Shown: piece by piece, positions 44,901-51,982 of the stretch | Numbering within the stretch: the stretch's first letter is position 1 | Layout of the letters: the number at the start of each line of letters is the position of its first letter | NCBI GenBank assembly: GCA_964434425.1 | Contig: CAYSVH010000003.1 | Location: 186,001-250,000, forward strand | DNA: 64,000 nucleotides | From: CALMEC01 sp964434425 | GTDB taxonomy: Bacteria > Actinomycetota > Thermoleophilia > Miltoncostaeales > Miltoncostaeaceae | Direction: 5' to 3' | Notes under the pieces: model-generated | Database searches by the model: none | Told to the model about the DNA's origin: nothing | The model's input: the letters and a program-made list of their open reading frames with translations, nothing else | Position numbers and translations under genes: made by a program

Positions 44901-45039
44901 CCTGGACGGCCCAGAGGCGGTGGCGCGCGTCCTCGTCGCATGCCGGGAGGTCTTCGGTGCCTCGGGCCTCACGCCGTGCCCGGCGACGGTCCTGGCCGCG
45001 ACCCGCCTTCGCGATCGCGGAGCCGCCCGGGCTCGTTGA
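41989..45039 (+). CDS. STAND-NTPase/BTAD (SARP-type) transcriptional regulator
   Basis: 1016-residue signal-integrating regulator. The N-terminal third is a MalT-like STAND ATPase with P-loop VIAAAGAGKTTAVAQFARR, Walker B SVVVIDDVHHL and a sensor ARTRPALGLERD. Residues ~330-720 are TPR-like helical repeats, the likely ligand or partner sensor. The C-terminus has a winged-helix DNA-binding domain (~765-855; LRIHTFGEGWIEIDDERIPL, then HRLRRALPDG) and a BTAD helical domain (~860-1005; DFEALVARAR, YLAGIDGDAADVRRDELTAL). The order is the reverse of AfsR, where BTAD is N-terminal. GTG start. Flanked by two minus-strand enzyme genes with matching heptad arrays upstream. Confidence 0.88.
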   Translation: MTPKRRLLDSKVRVPLLQGGVVTRPRVEQQLEGAATSFAVVLVIAAAGAGKTTAVAQFARRCRRPVAWLTLDEADRVPGRFVTYLASAVAALDPGLSGEVLALLEDGLAPGECGAMLGERLPPRSVVVIDDVHHLAEAEPVLHALRSFLRYLGPGRSVILLARTRPALGLERDALASRVGGLFDPALAFTLEETELLLAARGSTAAAEALHQATGGWAAGLVFDSLSTTADRPLLPPGEDPLFAYLGAEIFDRLPEDLRRVLLRTSILDVVTPARIAGLFGGSVDGRAFDELCRQHLPATLEDGALRYHPRFREFLRSRLRSDHPGELNELLARFGRMLADDGYREEAVDLFLEAGALDEAEGIAEHATKALIKRGDWDKVIMWSERFGDERLRRRSPLRGAQIRSLLLARRPQELENVVHAMLASGEISGPTPTDPEVVGWAVWALHSSGEWAKLLPLLPPHPTGRAAVVRHLFRVSASPDPPPELPDEMLDSAQPLHVALQSALFYQGRFDEVERLSVAAASRGPVTTSLGQIYRIAALRERGCTDEARAAFDAVAPAIRASRYLEFWHQVEAELRFEEGCPEDGLELIREARRRSREHVYRIGDRAIFAATEGKLLVRMGRPGEALELLSSASSWCAQRGLLSFREWADAWLGAALLVLDEAPHLAVERLRSVVTSMERAGRRLELSAAAVFLAEAEWRAGNEECHDRACDLALRTAETQGTLAPLVRALGVFPDVLSRRVDAGGDTGDVWRRLMRASTPRVPHPLRGEPVLRIHTFGEGWIEIDDERIPLRLAKAIELAAYLARACGNGVPRARIIRDLFDGSGDGGNYLRQCLHRLRRALPDGVTLESVDGRLMWAPPGSARSDDQDFEALVARARVELGVRRLDTLRRALDIRSAGSYLAGIDGDAADVRRDELTALTEEARIELARGLLRTGFPVEARSTLRDAIAADALNEEAWQLLMRAEADLDGPEAVARVLVACREVFGASGLTPCPATVLAATRLRDRGAARAR

Positions 45040-45085
45040 CTCCGGGCGTGCGCGTGCGAATCGGGGTGCCGAACCACGCAGGACA

Positions 45086-45985
45086 CTAGGAGCCGATGAG
45101 GTGCTCCACGAACCAGTCGCGTGCGGGTGTCGACGCACCATCAAACCCGTCGACGTAGGCGTCGAAGTGACCTCCCGGCAACACGACCAGGCGCTTGGGT
45201 TCGCGTGCCGCCTCGAAGCCCTCAATCGCGAGATCCGACACGGTGAGGTGGTCCTTCGCCGCGGCGATGATCATCAACGGTTTCGGTGAGACGTACGGCA
45301 GGTAGGCGCCGGGTTCGTACTCCCAGAACATCTCGACGCTGCGAAGCGTCACCTCGTTCTTCCACGACGGTGCCCGCGAGTCGCCGGTCTCGGTGAACCA
45401 CGTGTAGGAGTCGGGGGTCGGCAGGGCTGAGGGGGCGTTCGGATCGGCATCGACGACGGGGATCATCGCCGGGCTCTCACCCGCGTACCGTCGGGCCCGA
45501 TCGTCGTCGAACATGCCGGCCACGGGCGCGATGAAGTCCGCCCGGACGATGCGGCGGGCGTTGCGGTGGCCGCTGATCAGCGGTACCTGGCTCACGACAC
45601 ACCGAACCCGGTGATCGATCGCTCCGACGACGATGACGTGCCCGCCCGAGTAACTCGACCCCCAGACGCCGATCCGGTCGGCATCGACGTCCGGTCGCGT
45701 GCATGCGTAGCTGATCGCGTGGCGATAGTCGCGGACCTGCGCCCACGGGTCGATCTCCTGCCGCGGCTCACCGTCGCTCGCTCCGAAGTTCCGGTTGTCG
45801 AAGACGAGTGCCGCGAGCCCCGCCTCGGCGAAGAACTCGGCGAAACGATCGAGGTACATCTCCTTCACGGCGGAGAATCCGTGGGCCATCACGATCGTCG
45901 GCCATGGTCCGTCGCCGTTGTCGGGGACATACATCCACCCGCGCAGCGTGACGCCTTCCGCGTCAAACTCGACATCGGTTCTCAT
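45086..45985 (-). CDS. Alpha/beta-hydrolase (X-Pro dipeptidyl-peptidase/acyl-esterase-like)
   Basis: 299-residue serine hydrolase with VMAHGFSAVKEMYLDRFAEF (oxyanion), FDNRNFGASDGEPRQE, the nucleophile elbow WGSSYSGGH and the catalytic histidine in VLPGGHFDAYVDG. The acid is probably in AAAKDHLTV. This is the dienelactone-hydrolase/S15 esterase branch. The start has AGGAGG five bases upstream. It converges with the large BTAD regulator, and its upstream region carries the same heptad repeats as that of the nitroreductase. Confidence 0.92.
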   Translation of the reverse strand: MRTDVEFDAEGVTLRGWMYVPDNGDGPWPTIVMAHGFSAVKEMYLDRFAEFFAEAGLAALVFDNRNFGASDGEPRQEIDPWAQVRDYRHAISYACTRPDVDADRIGVWGSSYSGGHVIVVGAIDHRVRCVVSQVPLISGHRNARRIVRADFIAPVAGMFDDDRARRYAGESPAMIPVVDADPNAPSALPTPDSYTWFTETGDSRAPSWKNEVTLRSVEMFWEYEPGAYLPYVSPKPLMIIAAAKDHLTVSDLAIEGFEAAREPKRLVVLPGGHFDAYVDGFDGASTPARDWFVEHLIGS

Positions 45986-46509
45986 GAGGCCTCCTGGGTT
46001 CGTGGGGAGTGCTCGTCACCTGGTGTCCTGTATCGGCGACCGCGTGCGAACGTCCGACGCAGGCGACCGTAGAAGACGGCCCGTTAATGCACGCGGACCG
46101 GCCGACGTCGCCGGCGTTAACCGGGCGTTACGAGTCCGTTCAGATCCGCGTTGCGTTCGGCGCTGCGGCAGCTCCTGTGCCTCGGCCTCATCTCCGGCAC
46201 GGAATCGAACGTGTGAGCCTCCCCGCCACCGGAATGAGTCCGAATCGCCTCAAGACCAACCACACGCTCGGACGTGCGGCGTGGCGTTCGATCGCGACAC
46301 CGAGCGCGGTGGGGCTCGACCACCGGAGATGTGGAGACGGCGTGCTCGACGTCACCCACCGCAGGACTCGGTGCCGGCAGAGGCTGCCGGAACCTCCGCG
46401 TAGGGCGGACGCCTCCGCCCCTGAGTCCGGTGCCCGTCGTCGCACCGAGGATCCTCCGATCGTCCCGCGCCTCAAGCCGGCCACGATCACGCCGATAATC
46501 ACCCCATAC
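45986..46509. other. Intergenic region between the esterase and tRNA-Gly
   Basis: About 520 bases. It contains the heptad array at 46115-46143 and an isolated CGTTAAT at 46082-46088. The rest shows no supported gene; a T-arm-like stretch near 46195-46215 does not fold as a tRNA. Confidence 0.5.
46115..46143 (+). promoter_or_regulatory. SARP-type heptad direct-repeat array upstream of the esterase
   Basis: CGTTAAC-cggg-CGTTACG-agtc-CGTTCAG: three heptads with 11-base periodicity, starting ~130 bases before the esterase start. The first two heptads and the spacer match those at 41804-41821 at 15 of 18 positions. Confidence 0.55.
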
Positions 46510-46581
46510 CCTGGAGTAGTTCAGTGGCAGAACATCCGGCCTCCGGCCGGACGGGCGCAGGTTCGACTCCTGCCTCCAGGT
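46510..46581 (+). tRNA. tRNA-Gly(TCC), unusual anticodon loop
   Basis: Cloverleaf: acceptor CCTGGAG/CTCCAGG, D arm GTTC/GAAC, anticodon stem TCCGG/CCGGA, T arm GCAGG/CCTGC with loop TTCGACT, discriminator T as in bacterial tRNA-Gly. The 7-base anticodon loop reads CCTCCGG: position 33 is C, not the near-universal U, and C32-G38 and C33-G37 can pair, leaving TCC in a three-base loop. The first pair is C1-G72, rather than the normal G1-C72. CCA not encoded. Confidence 0.85.
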
Positions 46582-46627
46582 CCTCCCGCACTACCGGTGT
46601 TCGCATTCCTCCCATGCCGAGGCCGAC

Positions 46628-49006
46628 TTGAGCAACGATCAGAAAACCCGGGTCGACCCGGACTACGCGTTGAAGCAGCTCATGCAGGCCCTGCAGAGCG
46701 AGGGCCCCTCGTCCCAGTCCCGGCGGCGCCAGTGGACGAAGACCCTCTGGTCGAAGATGAACGGTGGGCCGGACGAGCCGCCGATCATCGCCGAGACGCC
46801 CGACTGGGTGACTCCTCAGGTCGGCCGCGGCGACGTCGTCACAGGGAACCACGCCGCGGCCGGACCGCTGCTCGACCACGAGGTGGCGCGACTCGCGGCG
46901 ATCGACGCGCCGGACGACGCCACCCCCCGCGCCATCCTCAACAGCTACTTCATCAGTCAGGACGGGCACGGCGAACTCGCGCACATGCTCAGAACCGGCC
47001 GATACCGGATCGACGTTGCCGAGGAGGCGGCGCTGCTCGTCGTCCACTGGCTCCTGGCCGATGGCGAGATCCACCGGGCCCAGGAGATCCTCCGGGCGAT
47101 CGCCCCCTTCTGGGACCGACTCCGTTTCTATCCCACACCCACCGACCGCGACCGCCGGAGCACGGGCGCGGTCTCGCTCGAGACCACGGCCGATGTCGTC
47201 GAACGCCTGCGACGGCGACGGCAGAGCCACCAGGTCGCGGCGATGAGGGAGACGCTCACGCGGTGGCTGCCCCTCTACGACCGAGCCGTCACACTCTTCC
47301 TCGCCACCGTCCGCGGGCCCGTTCCCACGTTCGCCCGGACCGGCAACGGCGCCCTGGCCCGCCAGGAGAACGGGCAACCGGTCATCGTCGGAGGCTGGCC
47401 CTGCCAGATCTTCACGAAGGACTGGCGTGCCCGAGCCGGAGCCCTCCTCGCCGAGTACGACGCGCAGAGGGAGACCCACCGGCGGTCCGGAAAGCCGGAC
47501 CGTCCGAAGGAGAACTTCTTCCGGCTGCGGTCCTACCTGCGGATGTGCGTAGACGACCCGCGGTCCCTGACCGGCCGCGACGTCGGGATGATCCGGAAGA
47601 TCCTCGCGTCGTTCGTCAGCAGCCACGGACAACCCGGCACTCCCCGCCTCAACCGGGTCCGACGCATGCAGCGCCGCGATGCCGCTCGAATCGAGCCCGG
47701 CGCGTTCGCCCACCTGATGGCCGACCGCATCGAGGGGCGTGGTGACGCCCCGGCCCCTCTCGCCCGAGAGCTGGGCCCCGTCACCCCGTACGAGGCCGAG
47801 AGCTCGGGACTGCCCGTCGGCGCGACGATCCCCGACGATGTCAGAACCGAAGCCAAGCGCTGCGTCGAGGGAAGCCTCGACGCCCTGATCGAGGCCGGCG
47901 TCATCACGTCCGGAGAGATCCTCGCGGAGGTCGCCCCTGCGATCGCTGCCGCGGCGGAGGCGGACGTCATCCGGTCGCCGTCGCTGCGTCTCCTCGTCGA
48001 GGACACGTACACGGCATTCCGGCGTGGCCGGTCCGTCCTTCCTCCAGGGCTTGAGGGGCAGGTGCTCCTCACCGAACTGCCGTGGGTCGACGTCCTCCAG
48101 CCGTGGATGACCCCCGACGACCCGTCACGCAACATCGCGCTGGAGACGGTCCGCAAGCTCACGCTGGCCACCATCGAGAGCTTCCCGCATGCCGCCATCC
48201 CCGACACGCTGGTGGGCGAACTGCGCACCCTGTTCCAGGCCGCCCGCCTCCCGCTGCGGCTCACCGGCGAACCGGAGGCCGACACCTTCCGGGGACGGTT
48301 CGGCGCGAACCACCTGCTCTCCGCCAAGCAGGCCATCCCGTTCATCTCCGACACCCTGTACCACCGCTACTACGGACTGCCGCTCGACGCGGTCGCGTCG
48401 CTCGACGACGTGACTCCCGACCTGCGGTTCGGCGGGCCGGTCTCACCCGGCTTCGGCGAGATCTGCAGCAAGCTCGCCGGCGCGACGGACGACACGTCGT
48501 GGTCGGTCGCCCGGGTCGGTTCGATCATCGAACAGTCCCAGATCCTCACCACGCACAATCTGGCCCAGCTCGTCTGCGGGATGCGCCTGACACGCGACCT
48601 CCCCCTCACCGAACTCGCGTCCGAGTGCTTCGACTGGATCTGCCGAGCCCTCGTGGACATCCCCGAGGACCGGCACCACCGCCTCCAGACCGTCAGGGAG
48701 GCCGCCCACGCCTGGCGTCAGATGATCTTCTTCCTCGCGATCGCTCCCAAGGGGACGACCCCCGAGTTCCTCGACTGGGCGGTCGACCATCTGGCCCGGC
48801 AGCCGGGGGACCTCCCCCGCCGGTTCGCACCCGCCGTGAGGGGGCTTGCAATCGTCGCCGCCGGCGAGAGCCTCGGATCCGACGGCATTCACCGCTCGGG
48901 CGCACGCCGCTTCCTCGGCTGGCCGACCGACGACCACTGGGTGCTGGCGAGAGCGGCGTCGGTGCCGAACGCGGCGCGCACCGCGACCGGCATGTCGGCG
49001 AGGTGA
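46628..49006 (+). CDS. Large uncharacterised helical protein
   Basis: 792-residue soluble protein with no recognised family, starting 46 bases after tRNA-Gly. It appears almost entirely helical, with repeating Leu/Ala/Arg helices suggesting a HEAT- or TPR-like solenoid. The N-terminal ~45 residues are basic and Gln/Ser-rich (ALKQLMQALQSEGPSSQSRR). No P-loop, signal peptide or membrane helix. The TTG start is supported by GAGG five bases upstream; no in-frame ATG lies nearby. Base composition matches its neighbours. Position beside a tRNA hints at an accessory gene but no integrase or attachment repeat is visible. Confidence 0.75.
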   Translation: MSNDQKTRVDPDYALKQLMQALQSEGPSSQSRRRQWTKTLWSKMNGGPDEPPIIAETPDWVTPQVGRGDVVTGNHAAAGPLLDHEVARLAAIDAPDDATPRAILNSYFISQDGHGELAHMLRTGRYRIDVAEEAALLVVHWLLADGEIHRAQEILRAIAPFWDRLRFYPTPTDRDRRSTGAVSLETTADVVERLRRRRQSHQVAAMRETLTRWLPLYDRAVTLFLATVRGPVPTFARTGNGALARQENGQPVIVGGWPCQIFTKDWRARAGALLAEYDAQRETHRRSGKPDRPKENFFRLRSYLRMCVDDPRSLTGRDVGMIRKILASFVSSHGQPGTPRLNRVRRMQRRDAARIEPGAFAHLMADRIEGRGDAPAPLARELGPVTPYEAESSGLPVGATIPDDVRTEAKRCVEGSLDALIEAGVITSGEILAEVAPAIAAAAEADVIRSPSLRLLVEDTYTAFRRGRSVLPPGLEGQVLLTELPWVDVLQPWMTPDDPSRNIALETVRKLTLATIESFPHAAIPDTLVGELRTLFQAARLPLRLTGEPEADTFRGRFGANHLLSAKQAIPFISDTLYHRYYGLPLDAVASLDDVTPDLRFGGPVSPGFGEICSKLAGATDDTSWSVARVGSIIEQSQILTTHNLAQLVCGMRLTRDLPLTELASECFDWICRALVDIPEDRHHRLQTVREAAHAWRQMIFFLAIAPKGTTPEFLDWAVDHLARQPGDLPRRFAPAVRGLAIVAAGESLGSDGIHRSGARRFLGWPTDDHWVLARAASVPNAARTATGMSAR

Positions 49007-49024
49007 CCCGGGACCCGGCCGCCG

Positions 49025-50476
49025 CTACCTGCTCGATCGCCTCACCAGGATGTTCTGGGCGTAGATCGTGCCGTAGCCGGTGACCTTCGTGCACCCTGCG
49101 GCTGCGGTGGTGACCGTCCCGTTCGGGAGGATCAGCTTCGCGAACGTGCCCGGAGCCGGGCGGTACGGGAGGCGGATCCCGGAGTACCTCGCGGGCGACG
49201 CGTCGGACATGATCGCGGTCATGACGCGGCGCGGGCCGATCTTCCGCGCGAACCACGGCAGCCGGTTCTCGTTGACCGGAACGCTGGTCGTGTACTCGAC
49301 GCGCGGCAGACCGGAGCGTCCGGCGGGTGTCCGGAGCATTCCACGGAGCGCGGTGCCACGGCGACCGGCGCCCCGGATCGCCTGACCGGACTGCGGCCGG
49401 TAGTAGAAGGAGGTGACCCCGTCGGTGTGGATGACGCTGTTGAACCTCGGCCTGGTCGGGCACCGGCCCGCGACCCCGTTCGACGCGGACCGGGAGTCGG
49501 GCGATGATGACGGCCCCGAGGGACTCCCGGAGGGCGGGGCGGGGGGAAGCGGTGCACCGGGATCGAATGCGATTGTCCGCGACGTCAGGGTCACCGGCGG
49601 CGACGACGACGAGACGGACACGTTGGAGACCGTCATGACGAATGTGGCGTCGGCCTTCGCGTTGCGAAGCGCCGAGGGGATCACGACGTCGGCGACGATC
49701 GTGTTGTCGCCGTATCCGTTCGCCACGGGATGCACCGTGAGGTTCAGGGGTGTCCCGTCGACGGTGACGGTGACCTGCGCGTCGCGGTAGTCGGCCGTGG
49801 GGTAGCGGGACGACGACATGCTGAAGCGGCCGAACACCACTGGCCACGGCACATGGCCGGAGGGCGGCCACGACACGGTTTCGGCGTCGACGCGCGACTG
49901 GCGCCCGGTTCCGATGACGGTGAGCGCGTTGGACGACGTGGTCGTGCCGATGCCGACGGTTCCGAGGGTCGGCAGGAGGATCCAGCGGCGGTGACCGGCC
50001 GCCGTGTTGCCGTCACCGGGATCCGCGATGTAGCCGTCGATCACGGCTGAGGTCGCGTTCCGGTAGCCGAGGCCCAGATTCGACGTTCCGGCGGCCTGCT
50101 TCCCGTCCTCCGTCCAGCACTTCCATGTGGACGGCGGGTTGTGGCTGAGGCTGTTGTTGGCACGCATGATCAGCGCGGCGGAGAGCGCTCGGTTGCTCGC
50201 CGCGGCATCGAGCGTCACCGGCGGCAGCCCGTTCATCGCCCGGGCGAAGTTCACCGCGCCCAGGCCGGCGGTGTGCGACGCCGGCGACTCGGCGCCCACC
50301 GTGCAGGTGTCGACCGATCCCGTCCAGCCCGGAAGCGCGCGCCGTCCGTCGACCACGGCCGAGTCGTAGGCGGTCTTCACGGCGGCCCGATCCCACGTGT
50401 TCAGGGCCAGTGCGGCCGGGGCGGGTCCGATCGCCGCCAGCACCACCAGCACCATTCCCGCAAGCCCACGTCGCAT
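49025..50476 (-). CDS. Secreted CAP (SCP/PR1)-domain protein
   Basis: 483-residue exported protein: a signal peptide (residues 1-25, GLAGMVLVVLAAIGPAPAALA), then a CAP domain at ~60-200 with VNFARAMNGLPPV, SHNPPSTWKCW, SNLGLGYRN and AAGHRRWILLP. It keeps the His/Glu-like pocket only partly. Residues ~215-300 form a beta-rich module; a Ser/Pro-rich linker follows; the last ~140 residues are a separate basic, beta-rich domain ending in IYAQNILVRRSSR. Probably cell-wall or surface associated; function of bacterial CAP proteins is mostly unknown. Confidence 0.85.
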   Translation of the reverse strand: MRRGLAGMVLVVLAAIGPAPAALALNTWDRAAVKTAYDSAVVDGRRALPGWTGSVDTCTVGAESPASHTAGLGAVNFARAMNGLPPVTLDAAASNRALSAALIMRANNSLSHNPPSTWKCWTEDGKQAAGTSNLGLGYRNATSAVIDGYIADPGDGNTAAGHRRWILLPTLGTVGIGTTTSSNALTVIGTGRQSRVDAETVSWPPSGHVPWPVVFGRFSMSSSRYPTADYRDAQVTVTVDGTPLNLTVHPVANGYGDNTIVADVVIPSALRNAKADATFVMTVSNVSVSSSSPPVTLTSRTIAFDPGAPLPPAPPSGSPSGPSSSPDSRSASNGVAGRCPTRPRFNSVIHTDGVTSFYYRPQSGQAIRGAGRRGTALRGMLRTPAGRSGLPRVEYTTSVPVNENRLPWFARKIGPRRVMTAIMSDASPARYSGIRLPYRPAPGTFAKLILPNGTVTTAAAGCTKVTGYGTIYAQNILVRRSSR

Positions 50477-50738
50477 CGTCTCGCCCGGCCCTTCATCGAT
50501 CCCATCGGGCGGGACATGCCATCCGCGTGGTCGTCACGCACATGCTCCGCCGTCGTCATCCGTGATTTCGGTTCCCGGAAACCCGCAGACGCTCTGCCAC
50601 TCGCGTCCGGGTCGGGTGAAGGAATGATCGGCGTCGCGGAGCGATTCCTGAAGTCAGGACGCGGGGCCCACGACCCCGGCCGCCGGAGACCGCCGGCTAC
50701 GGGATCGGGATCAATCGATCCCCAGGTGGCTGATTCCC

Positions 50739-51194
50739 CTAGGGCTCTTCAGACGTCGAGAGCGCCGCCCCCGAACCGGGCAGGCTCACCACGCCGAGCT
50801 GCATCAGCATCCCCAGGTCGTCCCGGGTGGCCCAGTGCTCGCACGCGTTTCCGTCACGAAGTCGGAGGAAGTGCATCTGCTGCGCGCGAAACGGCCGACC
50901 GGTCGGCGGGATCCCCAGAAGCTCTCCGGTGTGGACGCCCGAGAGCTCCGCCCGGTAGGCCACCAGATCGCCGTCGGCGACGATCTCGAACAGCTCGAGA
51001 CGCATGTCGGTGAAGGCGTCGTGCAGCCGCTGCATCCGGATGCGGAATCCCTCGTACCCCGGGGCCTCGCCCTCCCACGCCTCGTGGTTGATGTAGTCCC
51101 CGGTGATGAACTCCGGGATCCGGTCGAGCTCACCGCGGTTGAACAGCACGTCCGCGCGATCGAGGGCGAACTGCTTCATCTGCTGAGTGTCCAT
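50739..51194 (-). CDS. SnoaL-like (NTF2-fold) ester-cyclase/polyketide-cyclase-type protein
   Basis: 151-residue NTF2/cystatin-fold protein similar to SnoaL and the ester cyclase family. It has FITGDYINHEAWEGEAPGYE with the catalytic-like Asp/His pair, FTDMRLELFEIVADGDLVAY and LRDGNACEHWATRDD near the C-terminus. Actinobacteria carry many stand-alone copies, most without known substrate. The start is ATG 51194; upstream codons overlap the IS481 remnant on the same strand. Confidence 0.85.
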   Translation of the reverse strand: MDTQQMKQFALDRADVLFNRGELDRIPEFITGDYINHEAWEGEAPGYEGFRIRMQRLHDAFTDMRLELFEIVADGDLVAYRAELSGVHTGELLGIPPTGRPFRAQQMHFLRLRDGNACEHWATRDDLGMLMQLGVVSLPGSGAALSTSEEP

Positions 51195-51259
51195 GCGGAC
51201 AGCGTATCCCGCCGACGGAGAGCCGGCGAGCGGCGGGGCCATTCGCGTCCGAACGACGC

Positions 51260-51418
51260 TTGTCCGACGAGCACGTGTGCCGAGCCGCGGGAGACGGCGG
51301 TGGGCTTCGCCACGCCACTCATGCGCGCGGCCACCGCCAGCGAGTACCCCTGATCGCACACAAGGCTGACCAAGCGACGCCGGCCAGCAGGAGTGAGCTT
51401 CGCGTTACCGTGTTGCAT
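51260..51418 (-). pseudogene. IS481-family transposase, N-terminal remnant
   Basis: From ATG 51418 the frame encodes MQHGNAKLTPAGRRRLVSLV and then GYSLAVAARMSGVAKPTA, the helix-turn-helix opening of IS481-type transposases (HRNARLTPxGRxxLV, GWxxAxAAxxxGVSxxT). After ~50 residues the similarity stops and the frame runs into unrelated sequence toward the SnoaL-like gene. No DDE catalytic core follows. Thus only a decayed fragment remains. Confidence 0.65.
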
Positions 51419-51424
51419 CGGGCC

Positions 51425-51467
51425 CTCCGAGAGGTCGTGAGCTTCGAACACCCACAGCCTCTCGGAG
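51425..51467. repeat. Inverted repeat at the IS481 remnant end
   Basis: CTCCGAGAGG and CCTCTCGGAG (10 bp each) lie 23 bases apart just outside the transposase remnant's start codon. They may derive from the element's end or promoter hairpin; no second terminal repeat was found. Confidence 0.4.
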
Positions 51468-51513
51468 ACCCGACACCTTCGTCAGCCGTTCGGAACGTCT
51501 ACGGGCACGTCAC

Positions 51514-51810
51514 CTAGCGGGTGATCCGCGCCGCCAGCTCCGTCATCGAGGCCTCGATGACGTCCTCCTTCGACTGAAGGATCCGGACGTGCGTCATGAC
51601 GGTATCGGCACCCGCCGTGAAGCAGGCGTCGTGCAGTTCGCGCATCAGCGGCCAGAGCCGCTCGGCCGGACCCTGCACCGTCGTGCCGAGGGCACCGACC
51701 TCGTACTCCAGCCCGCTCTCCTCGATGACGCGGATGGCGCCCTCGACACAGACGTACCTGCCGTTCTCGTCGCCCATCGGTGTGGGCGCCACGTGGACAT
51801 GGATCAGCAT
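51514..51810 (-). CDS. MTH1187/YkoF-type thiamine-binding protein
   Basis: 98-residue protein of the UPF0045/MTH1187 family, a ferredoxin-like fold that forms tetramers; YkoF-type members bind thiamine. Landmarks are MLIHVHVAPTPMG, EESGLEYEVGALGTTVQG and ADTVMTHVRILQSKED. Its TPP riboswitch (51820-51905) independently confirms the thiamine link: expression should fall when thiamine pyrophosphate is plentiful. No thiamine transport or synthesis genes are adjacent. ATG 51810 chosen; the upstream ATG/GTG frame lies inside the riboswitch. Confidence 0.93.
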   Translation of the reverse strand: MLIHVHVAPTPMGDENGRYVCVEGAIRVIEESGLEYEVGALGTTVQGPAERLWPLMRELHDACFTAGADTVMTHVRILQSKEDVIEASMTELAARITR

Positions 51811-51819
51811 TCGGACCGC

Positions 51820-51905
51820 TCCCTCCGCTCGCATTACCGAGATCAGGTTCCTGGGTCGTCCACCCCATCGGCGGATCTCAGCCCGTTCGGGCCCCCCAGC
51901 GGATG
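51820..51905 (-). promoter_or_regulatory. TPP (THI element) riboswitch
   Basis: On the minus strand the leader contains GGGCTGAGAT, later ACCCAGGAACCTGATCTCGG and then TAATGCGAGCGGAGGGA, the consensus order of the TPP aptamer (CUGAGA ... GAACCUGAUC.GG.UAAUGC..GCG.AGGGA). The final GGAGGG is also the ribosome site nine bases before the start codon, so ligand binding probably blocks translation initiation directly. Confidence 0.93.
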
Positions 51906-51920
51906 TGAACCGATCCTAGA

Positions 51921-51950
51921 CGGTTGATTCCACGGATTCGCGGTTGGGGC
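51921..51950 (-). repeat. Partial repeat resembling the galE-flanking element
   Basis: GGTTGATTCCACGGATTCGCGG, read on the plus strand, is close to the opening of the 24162 repeat (GGCTGGTTCCACGATCTCGTGG) and the 827 hairpin. It sits just upstream of the riboswitch. Confidence 0.35.
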
Positions 51951-51982
51951 GTCGACGGATGACCCCCGAACGAAGCGACCGA

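Noticed and set aside
46190..46262. Possible tRNA on the minus strand (GTTCGATTCC-like T arm)
   Set aside because: The T stem does not pair, no D arm or acceptor stem forms, and no anticodon loop can be placed.
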